64,000 nucleotides of DNA from Listeria immobilis (GCF_014322765.1 NZ_JAASTZ010000017.1:1-64000); one strand, 5' to 3'; positions 33,786-43,228 are shown, counted from the stretch's first letter. Notes: a model not told the origin generated them from the letters alone. Translations and numbers: made by a program.

Positions 33786-34713
33786 GTTTTTCCCCCACTT
33801 GATGTTTTTCATCCGTAATTTTCAAAAATAATTCTTCCAAACGATTCGATTTATTACGCATTGAAAGAACTTTTATTCCTTTTTCACTTAATTGTTCAAA
33901 GATATGATTCACACCTTGGTTACGTTCCACTTCCACAGAAAGTGTCTGTTTATCCTCAAAAACATGTTGATAACCCGTAATTTCAAATGCTTGATCATAT
34001 GGCTCCAAATCAAAAATAAAAGTTTCAAACTGCAATTTTGAAAGCAATGATTTCATACTCGTATTTTCAATAAGCTCTCCTGATTGAATAATTCCGATGT
34101 TTCGGCAAAGCATCTCTGCTTCTTCCAGGTAATGAGTAGTCAAAATGATTGTTGTTCCACTTTCATTTAGCTCCCTTAAAAAAGTCCACATATCTCGTCT
34201 AAGCTCAATATCGACTCCTGCAGTTGGTTCATCTAAAATAAGTAATCGCGGTTCATGCATCAAAGCACGTGCAATCATCAAACGTCTTTTCATTCCACCC
34301 GAAAGCATTCGTGCCCTTTCATGGCGTTTTTCCCATAAATTAGATTGTTTTAAATATTTTTCGCTTCGTTTAAAAGCTTCTTTACGAGAAACACCATAAT
34401 AGCCTGCTTGGTTAACAACAATTTGCTGAACTGTTTCGAACGGATTAAAATTGAACTCTTGCGGAACAAGACCAATTTGCTGTTTTGCACGAACAATATC
34501 CGTATCCAAATCATAGCCAAACACAGTTACTTTTCCTGATGTTTTATTAACAAGTGAGGTGATAATACCAATTGTGGTTGATTTACCAGCACCATTAGGA
34601 CCAAGAAGTGCATAAAAATCCCCTTCTTCTACCGTTAAATCCACACCGCGAAGAGCTTCAACTCCAGTAGAATATATTTTTCGTAAGTCTTTTATTTCAA
34701 GTGCATATGTCAT
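33778..34713 (-). CDS. ABC transporter ATP-binding protein (YadG type)
   Basis: The 311-aa ATPase has Walker A GPNGAGKST, signature LSGGMKRRLMIARAL, Walker B LLILDEPTAGVD and switch LTTHYLEEAE. Its C-terminal domain of about 80 residues (ITGYQHVFEDKQTLSVEVER region) is typical of YadG. It forms an exporter with the overlapping permease gene. A terminator and own promoter region separate it from the DUF423 gene upstream. Confidence 0.9.
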   Translation of the reverse strand: MTYALEIKDLRKIYSTGVEALRGVDLTVEEGDFYALLGPNGAGKSTTIGIITSLVNKTSGKVTVFGYDLDTDIVRAKQQIGLVPQEFNFNPFETVQQIVVNQAGYYGVSRKEAFKRSEKYLKQSNLWEKRHERARMLSGGMKRRLMIARALMHEPRLLILDEPTAGVDIELRRDMWTFLRELNESGTTIILTTHYLEEAEMLCRNIGIIQSGELIENTSMKSLLSKLQFETFIFDLEPYDQAFEITGYQHVFEDKQTLSVEVERNQGVNHIFEQLSEKGIKVLSMRNKSNRLEELFLKITDEKHQVGEKHV

Positions 34714-34773
34714 GTATTTGCTGTCTCCTTATAAAATATGATTCCTTTATTTTATCACTAATTTGCCAATAAT

Positions 34774-34829
34774 AAAAAATAACCGTCTTTATACCGAAAC
34801 TAGTATAAAAAGACAATTATTTTTTATTT
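34774..34829. terminator. Bidirectional-looking terminator downstream of the DUF423 gene
   Basis: An imperfect stem of GTCTTTATAC / GTATAAAAAGAC is flanked by A and T runs. It separates the minus-strand DUF423 operon from the ABC exporter. Confidence 0.7.
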
Positions 34830-34838
34830 AAAATTAAC

Positions 34839-35216
34839 TTAATAAATGCTTCTAACTCTTCTCGATACACCTAAAATTAACAAGAACCAACCTACAACAA
34901 ACAAAATTCCTCCAATTGGTGTAATCGCGCCTAAAATTGATACTTTTGAAATGCTTAACACATATAAGCTTCCAGAGAAGAAAACAATCCCCGCCGAAAA
35001 TAAAATAGCTGCCCAAGTATAAAGTCGGCTGTCTTGTTTTTCCATTAGCAATCCAACAATTAAAATACCTACTGCATGAAACATTTGATACTGTACACCA
35101 GTTTCCCACGTGCTCGCATAACTTCCAAGCATATCTTTTAATGCATGTGCTCCAAAAGCGCCAAGTAAAACTGCCAACCCAGCAAAAATAGCTCCAGTAA
35201 TAATTGTTTTTTTCAT
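34839..35216 (-). CDS. DUF423 family small membrane protein (YwdK-like)
   Basis: The 125-aa product has four hydrophobic segments and the DUF423 hallmark AGLAVLLGAFGAHALKDM, followed by ETGVQYQMFHAVGIL. It is widespread and its function unknown. It lies nine bases behind the YwdI-like gene in a three-gene operon. Confidence 0.87.
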   Translation of the reverse strand: MKKTIITGAIFAGLAVLLGAFGAHALKDMLGSYASTWETGVQYQMFHAVGILIVGLLMEKQDSRLYTWAAILFSAGIVFFSGSLYVLSISKVSILGAITPIGGILFVVGWFLLILGVSRRVRSIY

Positions 35217-35225
35217 AATGACCCC

Positions 35226-35489
35226 CTAAAAATCAAGCAAAGAATCTCCATTTGCTCCATCATCTAACTCCATTTTCTTTCCATCCATATTAACGATTTG
35301 CGTTGATTCAGCTTTTGGAATAGCACTTTTCTCTATTTCCATTCCTGTTTCATCTCCAGTTTTTGCAAGCTGAACAAGCACCATTAAACCATGCAAGTGC
35401 TTATCCTGACTGGCCTTTGTCGTTGCCGACTTTGCTTTTGCAAGCTCACTTTCCATCTGTTCAAAAATCTTTGCATCTGAAATAATCAT
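35226..35489 (-). CDS. YwdI-like small protein (DUF5327)
   Basis: An 87-aa acidic protein starting [20 protein letters not shown], with an N-terminal helix and a disordered end ([12 protein letters not shown]). Its start overlaps the acetyltransferase end by four bases. It resembles Bacillus YwdI, found beside ywdK; the role is unknown. Confidence 0.72.
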   Translation of the reverse strand: MIISDAKIFEQMESELAKAKSATTKASQDKHLHGLMVLVQLAKTGDETGMEIEKSAIPKAESTQIVNMDGKKMELDDGANGDSLLDF

Positions 35490-36049
35490 TTTTCCGTTAC
35501 CTCAATTGTTTTGATTACACGTGCAGGATTTCCGGCTAAAACGACATTATCAGGGAAGCTTTTTGTTACAACTGACCCAGAAGCAACTACAACATTATTA
35601 CCAAGTTTTACTCCCGGATTAATAATCGCTCGGCCACCAAGCCATACATTGTCACCAATTTCTACAGACTTACCAAGCTCAAGCCCACTGTTTCGCTCTA
35701 CTGGATCAAGTGGATGAGTTGCTGTATAAATATGAACCCCTGGCGCCATCATACAATTATCGCCAATATGTACTTCACAAACATCTAAAATAACACAATC
35801 AAAATTAGCATAAAAATTTTCGCCAACATAAATATTAGAACCATAATCCACTCGAAAATCAGGTTCTACATAAACATTTTCTTTTGTACCACCAAATAGA
35901 CGCTTAAGTACGCTTTGACGGGATTCAGCATCCATCGTATCATTAATCTCCCGACAGAACTTACGAGCACGACTTCTTCCATGTACTAGCTCTCTATCAC
36001 TAGGATTATACATTTCTCCTGCAATCATCTTCTCTAGCTCTGTTTTCAT
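35486..36049 (-). CDS. Maltose/galactoside O-acetyltransferase (left-handed beta-helix)
   Basis: The 187-aa product has the N-terminal Maa domain ([20 protein letters not shown]) followed by hexapeptide repeats and the active-site region [17 protein letters not shown] with its catalytic His. It transfers acetyl from acetyl-CoA to sugars. ATG 36049 fits the usual family start; an upstream in-frame ATG adds 12 residues. It heads an operon with the YwdI- and YwdK-like genes. Confidence 0.88.
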   Translation of the reverse strand: MKTELEKMIAGEMYNPSDRELVHGRSRARKFCREINDTMDAESRQSVLKRLFGGTKENVYVEPDFRVDYGSNIYVGENFYANFDCVILDVCEVHIGDNCMMAPGVHIYTATHPLDPVERNSGLELGKSVEIGDNVWLGGRAIINPGVKLGNNVVVASGSVVTKSFPDNVVLAGNPARVIKTIEVTEK

Positions 36050-36222
36050 TCTGACACATCCAATCCACGTTTTATTCTTATTCATTATAACTAAATGGCG
36101 GAAAGAAATATAGTAAAGTAACTATTAAACATAAAAAACTGCGCACAACTACCGCTTGTGCATTTTTCTTTAAAAAATGCTATTCTAGTATGGTAGGTAA
36201 AATTGGAGAGGAATGAAATATT

Positions 36223-37089
36223 ATGATTAAAGTTATTGCTTCAGACATGGATGGGACACTACTTAACTCTGATATCGAAATTGCACAAGAAAACGTTGAG
36301 GCAATCGAAGCCGCACGCGCAAAAGGTATTCATTTCGTTCTTTGTACTGGACGTATGTATAATGATGCAATGAGCCTTATTAATAAAGTCAATTTGTACG
36401 CACCAGCAATTTGTATGAATGGTGCCGAAATTCGTGATGAACATGGTAAAATCATTTTGCAACATCCGATTGATAAAGAACTAGCACGAGACACTTACAA
36501 TACATTAACGGAGCTAGGAATGTATACAGAATTTTTCACAGATATGGGACCAATTACAACAGATAAAGAACGCGGTAAAAAATTTATGATTGAAATGTAC
36601 AAGCGCATTTTCCCTGATGCTCCTGTGACAGGCATCACTGATAAAGTAGCCGAACGTTTTGAATCAAAAGATGTACATGAAATTACTGATGTAGAGCGAA
36701 TTCTAAATAATAAAGATTTAACCATATTAAAGTTTATTTCGTTTTCACCAGAAAAAGATGTACTTGCAAAAGCAAAGAAAAAATTAGAAAAAAATAATGA
36801 TTTAGCTGTTACTTCTTCTTTTTCCGATAATATTGAAATTACAAATCGTGAAGCCCAAAAAGGCATTTCTTTACAATATTATGTAGAAAAACTAGGCATA
36901 ACACTTGATGAAACTTTTGCAATTGGAGATAATATGAATGACATTTCGATGCTCAAAATGGCTGGCTATAGTGTCGCAATGGGCAATGCCGAAAATGAAG
37001 TAAAAAATTTAGCAGATCATGTTACTGTTTCTAATGATGAACACGGTGTCGCAGCTGCTATCTATAAAATGCTTGAAACAAATGACTAA
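36223..37089 (+). CDS. Cof-type HAD phosphatase
   Basis: The 288-aa protein starts with motif I DMDGTLLNSD, motif II CTGR, and has motif III/IV in GDNMNDISMLKMAG. The C2B cap lies between residues of about 85 and 205. It dephosphorylates sugar phosphates, FMN or pyridoxal phosphate in this family. The next gene, a pyridoxine/HMP kinase, lies 24 bases downstream, so a link to vitamin B6 phosphate balance is possible but unproved. Confidence 0.9.
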   Translation: MIKVIASDMDGTLLNSDIEIAQENVEAIEAARAKGIHFVLCTGRMYNDAMSLINKVNLYAPAICMNGAEIRDEHGKIILQHPIDKELARDTYNTLTELGMYTEFFTDMGPITTDKERGKKFMIEMYKRIFPDAPVTGITDKVAERFESKDVHEITDVERILNNKDLTILKFISFSPEKDVLAKAKKKLEKNNDLAVTSSFSDNIEITNREAQKGISLQYYVEKLGITLDETFAIGDNMNDISMLKMAGYSVAMGNAENEVKNLADHVTVSNDEHGVAAAIYKMLETND

Positions 37090-37113
37090 AGTTTAGTTTT
37101 AGGAGGAAATACG

Positions 37114-37929
37114 ATGACAATCAAAAAAACATTAACAATTGCAGGCTCTGATTCTAGTGGTGGCGCTGGTTTACAAGCAGATTTAAAAACATTTGAAGAA
37201 TATGGTACTTATGGTTTTAGCGCGATTACAACTATCGTAACAATGGATCCAGACAATAATTGGGCACATGGCGTAACTCCAATTGATGCGGGGCTCGTAC
37301 GTGAACAATTAAAAACCATCCTCTCTGGTGGACCTGTTGATGCAATGAAAACAGGCATGCTCGGCTCCATTGATATCATTAAAGCCACTCGTGAAGCCAT
37401 TGATAAATACGATTTAAAAAATGTTGTTATCGACCCAGTTATGGTTTGTAAAGGCGAAGATGAATTAATCCAACCGGAAAACGCAGAAGCTATCCGTGAT
37501 TTATTACTTCCAAAAGCAACAATCACAACACCAAACCTTTTTGAAGCTGGTCAACTTTCTGGTCTTGGCAAGTTAACAACGCTTGATGATATGAAAGCAG
37601 CTGCAAAAAAAATCATTGAATTAGGTGCTAAATACGTTGTTATCAAAGGCGGAAAAGCACTAGAAAGCGACAAAGCAATCGACCTACTCTATGATGGCAA
37701 AGATTTCACAATATATGAAGTAGAAAAAATTTCTCCAAGTCACAATCACGGTGCTGGTTGTACTTTCGCAGCCGCTATTACAGCCGGTCTTGCAAAAGGA
37801 TTATCTGTAGAAGAAGCTGTTTCTAAAGCGAAAGACTTCGTTACAGCTGCAATCAAAGGCGGATTTGCACTAAATGAATTTATCGGACCTGTTTGGCACG
37901 GTGCATATAATAAAGCGGAGAATAGATAA
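37114..37929 (+). CDS. Pyridoxine/pyridoxal kinase or HMP-P kinase (PdxK/ThiD family)
   Basis: A 271-aa ribokinase-fold enzyme with AGSDSSGGAGLQADLKTFE near the start and SHNHGAGCTFAAAITAGLAKG near residue 210, which forms the anion hole and catalytic-cysteine lid. Bacillus PdxK has the same ThiD-like sequence with Cys in the GAGCTF motif, so pyridoxal kinase is at least as likely as hydroxymethylpyrimidine kinase. No TPP riboswitch or other thi gene is near, which argues for PdxK. SD TAGGAGG precedes ATG. Confidence 0.85.
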   Translation: MTIKKTLTIAGSDSSGGAGLQADLKTFEEYGTYGFSAITTIVTMDPDNNWAHGVTPIDAGLVREQLKTILSGGPVDAMKTGMLGSIDIIKATREAIDKYDLKNVVIDPVMVCKGEDELIQPENAEAIRDLLLPKATITTPNLFEAGQLSGLGKLTTLDDMKAAAKKIIELGAKYVVIKGGKALESDKAIDLLYDGKDFTIYEVEKISPSHNHGAGCTFAAAITAGLAKGLSVEEAVSKAKDFVTAAIKGGFALNEFIGPVWHGAYNKAENR

Positions 37930-37974
37930 GATACTAAAAAAGAGCGAACAAATTTCTGCTCTTTTTTAGTATCA
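37928..37974. terminator. Terminator of the HAD-kinase pair
   Basis: The stem GATACTAAAAAAGAGC / GCTCTTTTTTAGTATC is perfect over 16 bp. Confidence 0.88.
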
Positions 37975-38066
37975 TTATTCAAAAGTAATCACCATATAAC
38001 AGCCTCATTTAAACGAATATTATTCAATCCGATTGAACATGTTTGGTGCGATTTATATGACACAGC

Positions 38067-38699
38067 TTATTCATCCGACGGTAATGTTGCCATAAGTTGA
38101 AAGAAATAATTTGGATCTCCGGTATTAAAATAAGCATACCAAAACTCGAGTGTATCTGATTGAAAAACGCCCAATTGCTCAATAATTTGTTTTGACCATA
38201 ACAAAGATCCGGCCGAACTTGCCGTAATGAGGTTGTTATCTACTACAGAGAGTTGATCCACATAAAAATCTTGCCCTTTGTAATTAGGGCTAAACATAGC
38301 AAGAAATTCGACTCCATTGCTGGTATGCAGACGCTCATCTAAGATACCTAAATTAGCAAGAGCAACAGTAGCCCCGCAAATTGCTCCCACTTTGGCTCCA
38401 TGAGATAGGAACTCCCGAGCGATTTTAAGAATGTTCCTATGTTTAGCATCATTCCACGTGTCTGCTCCCGGTAATAACAACATATTCGTTTCATCCACAA
38501 CGATATCATCAAGCAAACAGTCAGGAACTACCTTCATTCCGCCCATTGTAGTGATAGGCTTTTTCGAATAACTAACTGTCTTAACAGATAAGTTACGCCC
38601 TCCCCTTTTAAAAAACCGACCTGAATTCAACTCTGCGGTGATGTAGCCTATTTCCCAGTCCGCTAAAGTATCAAGTACATAAACATAAATCGTATTCAT
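38067..38699 (-). CDS. DJ-1/PfpI family protein
   Basis: The 210-aa product has the DJ-1 fold pattern: TIYVYVLDTLADWEIGY with the conserved Glu, MLLLPGADTWND, and the nucleophile elbow VGAICGATVALANLG with Cys at about 115. Related proteins act as glyoxalases, amidase-like enzymes or stress chaperones. I use ATG 38699, which has GGAGGAG upstream. It is next to a regulator and a flavoprotein in an accessory stretch not conserved in my memory of the L. monocytogenes order. Confidence 0.85.
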   Translation of the reverse strand: MNTIYVYVLDTLADWEIGYITAELNSGRFFKRGGRNLSVKTVSYSKKPITTMGGMKVVPDCLLDDIVVDETNMLLLPGADTWNDAKHRNILKIAREFLSHGAKVGAICGATVALANLGILDERLHTSNGVEFLAMFSPNYKGQDFYVDQLSVVDNNLITASSAGSLLWSKQIIEQLGVFQSDTLEFWYAYFNTGDPNYFFQLMATLPSDE

Positions 38700-38821
38700 T
38701 ATTCTCCTCCACTCCATCACTTGTAGTTACTTTTTAATTATACCTGTTGATAGCTGACAAATGTATGTCAACAATATAAATAAGCTAAAGTGATAAAAAA
38801 GTGGGAACTTACCATACTTGA

Positions 38822-39502
38822 TTATGATAACTTTAGATCAGCAAAAAATATTTTTCCTGCATTAGTCAAACAAACACTTCTATTTTCTTTATTTAAAATA
38901 AAATATTCTTTTTCTTCACAGTGACGAAAAAACGCCTTTCCCAAATTCCCACCTAAATGAAATGTTTGTTCCGTCCAATCCAAACAAGACTTAATAAATA
39001 TTCCTTGTTGTTTTTTTATAAGATTAATTTCCATACCTAAAGATTCAAAGTATTGCCCCCCTTTATCCGTTAGCTCAAGATTGTTATTTTCTAATTTAAC
39101 ATATCCCTTTTGAACTAGAAAATTAAAAAAATCAACACCCACAGTACCTGCTAAATGTCGATAACAAGAACGTCCCTTTTTTAGTTTTTCCAATTCGATA
39201 GTTTCATTAAAAGAATTAATTTCTTTGACAGGACTTATATTCATTAATTTTTCTAATAAATCGGCAATGTCTTCTGAGCACAAATGAAAGTAGACATTCC
39301 TTCCTTGCTTATAAGAAGCTACCCAATTCAATTCACATAATTGTTTTAGGTGATAGGAAGCAGTATGACTTTTAATTTTTGTTTTTTTAGCAAGTTCACT
39401 TACATTATGATATTTTCCGTCCATTAATATTGTCAGGATTTCTAATCGGGATGAATCTGCTAAAACTTTAGTCGTTGCTTGTAAATCGGGGAATCCTTTC
39501 AT
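38822..39502 (-). CDS. ArsR-like winged-helix regulator with C-terminal extension
   Basis: The 226-aa protein has an N-terminal ArsR/HTH_20 domain (VLADSSRLEILTILMDGKYH, then KSHTASYHLKQLCELNW) and a second half of about 140 residues with another winged-helix-like repeat (LVQKGYVKLENNNLELTDKG). It lacks the ELCV(C/G)DL metal site of ArsR. It is divergent from a flavin-reductase-like gene with 76 bases between them, so it probably controls that gene. Confidence 0.8.
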   Translation of the reverse strand: MKGFPDLQATTKVLADSSRLEILTILMDGKYHNVSELAKKTKIKSHTASYHLKQLCELNWVASYKQGRNVYFHLCSEDIADLLEKLMNISPVKEINSFNETIELEKLKKGRSCYRHLAGTVGVDFFNFLVQKGYVKLENNNLELTDKGGQYFESLGMEINLIKKQQGIFIKSCLDWTEQTFHLGGNLGKAFFRHCEEKEYFILNKENRSVCLTNAGKIFFADLKLS

Positions 39503-39578
39503 TTCAATTTCCTCATTTCTGCTATATCGATGGGTATCGAGTTATATACATATTATACTATACAGAGAGGTGAAGAAT

Positions 39579-40178
39579 ATGTTTAAAAAATTGAAAAAAA
39601 ACAGTTTTTATTATGGTTTTCCTGTCGTACTTATGACTACCAAAGATACTGAAAATAATAAGGACAATATCACTGTTATTAGCTCCACTTGGACTTTGGG
39701 AAAAAGTATCGTCATCGGTCTAGGACTAGCTAACAAAGGCTACTTAAATTTACAAGTTGGTAGTGAAGCAACATTTAATGTCGCCGATGCATCTATTTGG
39801 GAAAATATTGAACGCATCGCAAAAACAACAGGTAACTTTAATCTGCCTGACTTTAAGAAACAAGCTGGCTATAAATATTGTACAGATAAATTTAGTTTAG
39901 GCGGATTTACGAAAATGGCTGGAAAAGAAGTTCAAACTGTTAGAATTCAAGAATGTCTGATTCAAATAGAAACAAGCATAACCGAAATGTCGATTAGAAG
40001 TGATTTCGCAATTATAGAATGTGAAATAAAAGGAATTTTTGTAGATAAAAAAATCTTGTACGATGACTCCCATATTGATGTTAATAATTGGTCCCCATTA
40101 ATTTATAAATTCAGGGAATACACAACAGCAAACCAATCACTAGGAACTAATTTTCGTTTCAAGGAATTTAAGGATTAG
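39579..40178 (+). CDS. Flavin reductase-like FMN-binding protein
   Basis: A 199-aa protein with the flavin-reductase/DIM6-NTAB pattern (YYGFPVVLMTTKDTENNKDN, ISSTWTLGKSIVIGLG, and VGSEATFNV). It binds FMN and may reduce xenobiotics or act as a sensor of redox state. I use ATG 39579, with GAGG eight bases upstream, rather than the GTG nine bases before. It is divergent from the winged-helix regulator, so the two likely form a stress-response pair. Confidence 0.8.
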   Translation: MFKKLKKNSFYYGFPVVLMTTKDTENNKDNITVISSTWTLGKSIVIGLGLANKGYLNLQVGSEATFNVADASIWENIERIAKTTGNFNLPDFKKQAGYKYCTDKFSLGGFTKMAGKEVQTVRIQECLIQIETSITEMSIRSDFAIIECEIKGIFVDKKILYDDSHIDVNNWSPLIYKFREYTTANQSLGTNFRFKEFKD

Positions 40179-40250
40179 ACTAAAATGAACTTATTAGTAA
40201 AATGACTATTTCGCAAAATAATTAAGTAAGCAATCATTTTTAATTGTAGT

Positions 40251-40393
40251 GAGGCTGGGACAAAAGGGGCTCTACAATGAAAAACAAGCAGAAATCATGT
40301 CTATTCCATTTTTTGAAATGGCTCTATATCCATGATTTCTGCTTTTCTCTTTTTCCAACTTTTATTGCTGAGATTTAGTTATGTCCCAGCCTC
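40251..40393. repeat. Long inverted-repeat element ending in GAGGCTGGGACA
   Basis: Outer arms GAGGCTGGGACA (40251-40262) and TGTCCCAGCCTC (40382-40393) are perfect. Inner arms AAGCAGAAATCATG (40286-40299) and CATGATTTCTGCTT (40331-40344) are perfect, and the centre CCATTTTTTGAAATGG can pair as well. The 143 bases would fold into one long hairpin. The same GAGGCTGGGACA ends occur in repeated intergenic elements of Listeria and enterococci as I recall. It has no ORF. Confidence 0.75.
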
Positions 40394-40721
40394 TCCACTT
40401 TTTTTATTTAACGAATACTAGGGCTGGAATTTTTTTGTATAACACTAATATATTGAAGTATAATTTTGGCAAGTATGCAGTATTCCTCCGAATCGACTAC
40501 CTTGTACAAAAATGTCATCACTAATACTACCTAATTCTTTTTAATAAAATGCTCATTACTAAGTAAATGTTGATTATTATAGATTTCAAGGTCTCTTCAT
40601 TTAAATAGAAGAACAAACCGAATTTAAATGGTTTGTTCTTCTAAATGTAGGTCCGCCCTTACTATCCTAGCAATTATTATTTGATTACCAGTCTTGTAAT
40701 AAAGTGCATTTTTAATATATT
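40394..40721. other. Intergenic region with a 14-bp hairpin
   Basis: The stretch between the inverted-repeat element and the immunity-like gene has no credible gene. A perfect hairpin TAGAAGAACAAACC / GGTTTGTTCTTCTA lies at 40606-40643; it lacks a long T run, so it is a doubtful terminator. Confidence 0.55.
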
Positions 40722-40994
40722 TCACGTTAATTCTTTTAAAGCATGAGATACCTCATCTCTAATTTGCTTTTCGCTATAGTACACATTAGGTAATTTCAAA
40801 TCCTCTGCATTATCAGAAAATCTAGCTGCCATATCTGACACATTTCCTAAAACTATATATTCTTTTTTCGACAATTCATCAAAATCTATTTCTAAATCAA
40901 AAATTTTCATAAACTGATTTGTAAAATTGTTAATCTCTATTTCCCTATGATTCAGGCCATTTAGCAAGTAATATAATTGCTCTTTTTTTGTCAT
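40722..40994 (-). CDS. Immunity-protein-like gene paired with LXG toxin (colicin-D-immunity-like)
   Basis: A 90-aa acidic helical protein starting MTKKEQLYYLLNGLNHREIE, with MAARFSDNAEDLKLPNVYYS. The pattern (AARF, acidic stretch, aromatic, EV...L at the end) resembles the colicin-D immunity family as I remember it. It lies 18 bases behind the toxin C-terminus and has SD GGAGGAG, the standard toxin-immunity order. It is intact while the toxin gene is broken. Confidence 0.65.
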   Translation of the reverse strand: MTKKEQLYYLLNGLNHREIEINNFTNQFMKIFDLEIDFDELSKKEYIVLGNVSDMAARFSDNAEDLKLPNVYYSEKQIRDEVSHALKELT

Positions 40995-41012
40995 AATATT
41001 TCTCCTCCACTA

Positions 41013-42472
41013 TTATTTTTTGGGGACTTCTGGCAATGGACCTAATGGTCTTCTATCATATTTAAAGTGATAAATAGTATTTGTCGCTTTATCATAAAGC
41101 ACTTCAAAATTATATTTCTTATTGTTAATATAAATTTCGCTATAATACATGGTTGCGCTAGATCCTCTTGGGTCAGGCATTGGAGTACCACCTTTGATTG
41201 CTTCTTTCAAGGTTTGAGCAGGGACTGCTCTTTCAGGATTAGCCATGTGTTCTTTAACTTTGTTTGTATAGTTAAATATATTTTTCCCAGAAGATATAGC
41301 CCCATCGGCTTTCTTCGTACTCTTTTCAGCCTCTTTCACCTTGTCTGCTTTTTTATGAATCTTATTTGCGTCTTCTACGCCTTCGTAAACAAATTTAAAC
41401 CCTTTGGCCCCATATTTGCCTACTTTAGCAAGTGGAATGATAAATAACAAGGAAAGTCCTCGTTCGCCCCAGGATAGCTTGTCTCCGGTTATCGGGTCTT
41501 CTCCAGTCATAACTCTAACACCGTCTCCTATTGGTGTAAAGAGGTCGGCTATTTCTTTTATTGCTTTCACTGGGTCAAAGTTTTTCGCTTCTGCTTTCAT
41601 TGCTTCTGCTTGGGCTAGCATTTTCCCTAACCCACCATCTTTTCCTGCCCATTTATCATGTTTTACGGTGAATTGGATATCGTCTTGGGTCAGCGTACGG
41701 CCATCTTTGGACCACGCCCATATGTACGTCCCGTTTCCTAAGTCTATTCGTGTATAAGTTCGGCCCGTTGTATCTGGTTCTTCTTGTGCTTCTTTTTTCT
41801 GTTGAAAAGCTCGAATGGTATTGGCCCATGCTAGTTTTTCTTGGCTTGGAATCATAAAGGTACCCGATGTTGGATTCCATGCGGTCTTTGTTTGGGCTAG
41901 GCCTTAATCAATCGCCTGTTTCAAATGAGCGATTTCGGAAAAAATACTGGGCGAACTTGCGTGAAAGGCGATTAATTTTTGAAGCTTTTCTTCTAGTTCT
42001 TATTTGCTTGTTTGATACGCTTCTAGTAAGGCATGATTAAATTGCAGCTGGATTTGCTGATCTGTTTCAGATAATGGGGATTGCCTCACTTGGTTCTCTA
42101 GGTCATTCGCTTGGTGGATGAGTTCATTGACTCGGCGTATTTGTTCTTCCAGTTCGGACTGTTTGAGATCCCCACTGTCCACTTCCCTTTGGTACCGTTC
42201 TGGGAATTTTTTGACGGCTGCTTCGGTCGCTTCGGTTAATAAAATCCCTCCCTGAACTAAGGGGTAAAGCACGGTGCTATAATAAGCTTTGGCCGAGTCA
42301 TATGCTTTTCCTTTTCTAAAACAGCCTTTTCTTTTTTTAGATATTCTTTCAAATTGGAGGCTTCTCTTGTTTTTTGGCTCGCTTCGATATTTTGATGGAT
42401 TCTACGGGCCATTTCGCTGAGTTGGTCTGGTAGGTGCAACTTATTGGTTTTTAGCTCGCCTGCTTTCTTCAT
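41013..42472 (-). pseudogene. LXG-domain polymorphic toxin, disrupted
   Basis: LXG proteins are type VII-secreted antibacterial toxins. The N-terminal helical part (from MKKAGELKTNKLHLPDQLSE) loses frame near 42305, where one A is missing before GKAYDSAKAYYSTVLYPLVQG, the LXG core. The frame then continues to the end except for TAA at 42000-42002 and 41904-41906, each one C-to-T change from CAA. The last 280 codons (41013-41855) are open and include a pre-toxin region and a C-terminal domain (GTPMPDPRGSSATMYYSEIY, then FEVLYDKATNTIYHFKY) that resembles BECR-type RNase toxins. Confidence 0.82.
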
Positions 42473-42694
42473 TTGTGGGCCTTTAGTAGCTTTGGGCGCG
42501 TTTCCTTTTTCTGTTAAAATAGCTTTATTTCTGATTGCCGTTTTGTTAGGAGCCGTTTGCGATCATTTTGTGAACCATTTTACGTAAAAAGGGAAGCAAT
42601 TGTCCCCTCATTGTTTGTTTTTAGGAGTGACTCATTTTTAAATAGGTGCACTTAACTTTTATAAATGATAAGCTGTCTACTATGGCTGGCTTTT
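42473..42694. other. Region upstream of the LXG pseudogene
   Basis: On the minus strand an open frame (KTAIRNKAILTEKGNAPKAT) runs into the LXG reading frame without an RBS, suggesting that the original 5' end was lost or replaced. Nothing else is recognisable. Confidence 0.45.
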
Positions 42695-43111
42695 TCACCC
42701 TATCATCCGAAAATCATTCTTATTCCCTGTCATATCCGGCATTAACTCAAACAACATTTTACTATTATCTGGTTTATTTCCCACGATTACTTGCATAAAA
42801 TAATCATGTACCATAAAAGTGTAGCCATGTTCCTTCGATGTAATCGCATAACCTTCCGAATCATTTTCGGAAACAAATAACCATTTCCATCCATATTTTT
42901 CTCGCGCAGCCTCGCCGTATAAAGAACCTAATATATAACCTTGCTCTTCTGCTAACTCAGGATCTGGCGAGGTATTTTTCAAGTAATCTACAATTTTCTG
43001 AACACGCTCTTCTGGAGTACCGTCCGTTTGGAGCATAATTTCGCCCTCTTCTTTCAAACGAATGATTTCCGCTTCTTCTGTTTTCGTTAATTCTCGCGCA
43101 ATTATTGCCAT
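42695..43111 (-). CDS. Conserved hypothetical protein (DUF3806-like)
   Basis: The 138-aa product starts MAIIARELTKTEEAEIIRLK and contains ELAEEQGYILGSLYGEAARE, then GWKWLFVSENDSEGYAITS. This resembles the DUF3806 fold, though I recall that family only loosely. A longer upstream frame adds 42 residues that overlap the promoter of the divergent gene; ATG 43111 with AAAGGGTG upstream is more likely. It is not obviously linked to the LXG locus. Confidence 0.65.
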   Translation of the reverse strand: MAIIARELTKTEEAEIIRLKEEGEIMLQTDGTPEERVQKIVDYLKNTSPDPELAEEQGYILGSLYGEAAREKYGWKWLFVSENDSEGYAITSKEHGYTFMVHDYFMQVIVGNKPDNSKMLFELMPDMTGNKNDFRMIG

Positions 43112-43228
43112 TAGAAACACCCTTTCCCCATCATTATACCTTAAAAAGTTCAATTTTTCGCATCCGATATGTTCGTCATGTATAATGAATGTGTACAGCA
43201 ATTTTTTATTTAGGGGGCTATTTTTTTC

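Noticed and set aside
39570-40178. GTG at 39570 as start of the flavin-reductase-like gene
   Set aside because: It overlaps the SD (AGAGAGGTGAAG). ATG at 39579 has proper spacing.
40606-40643. 14-bp hairpin as terminator for the toxin-immunity locus
   Set aside because: The arms are perfect but there is no good T run on the minus strand, so it is noted only as a structure.
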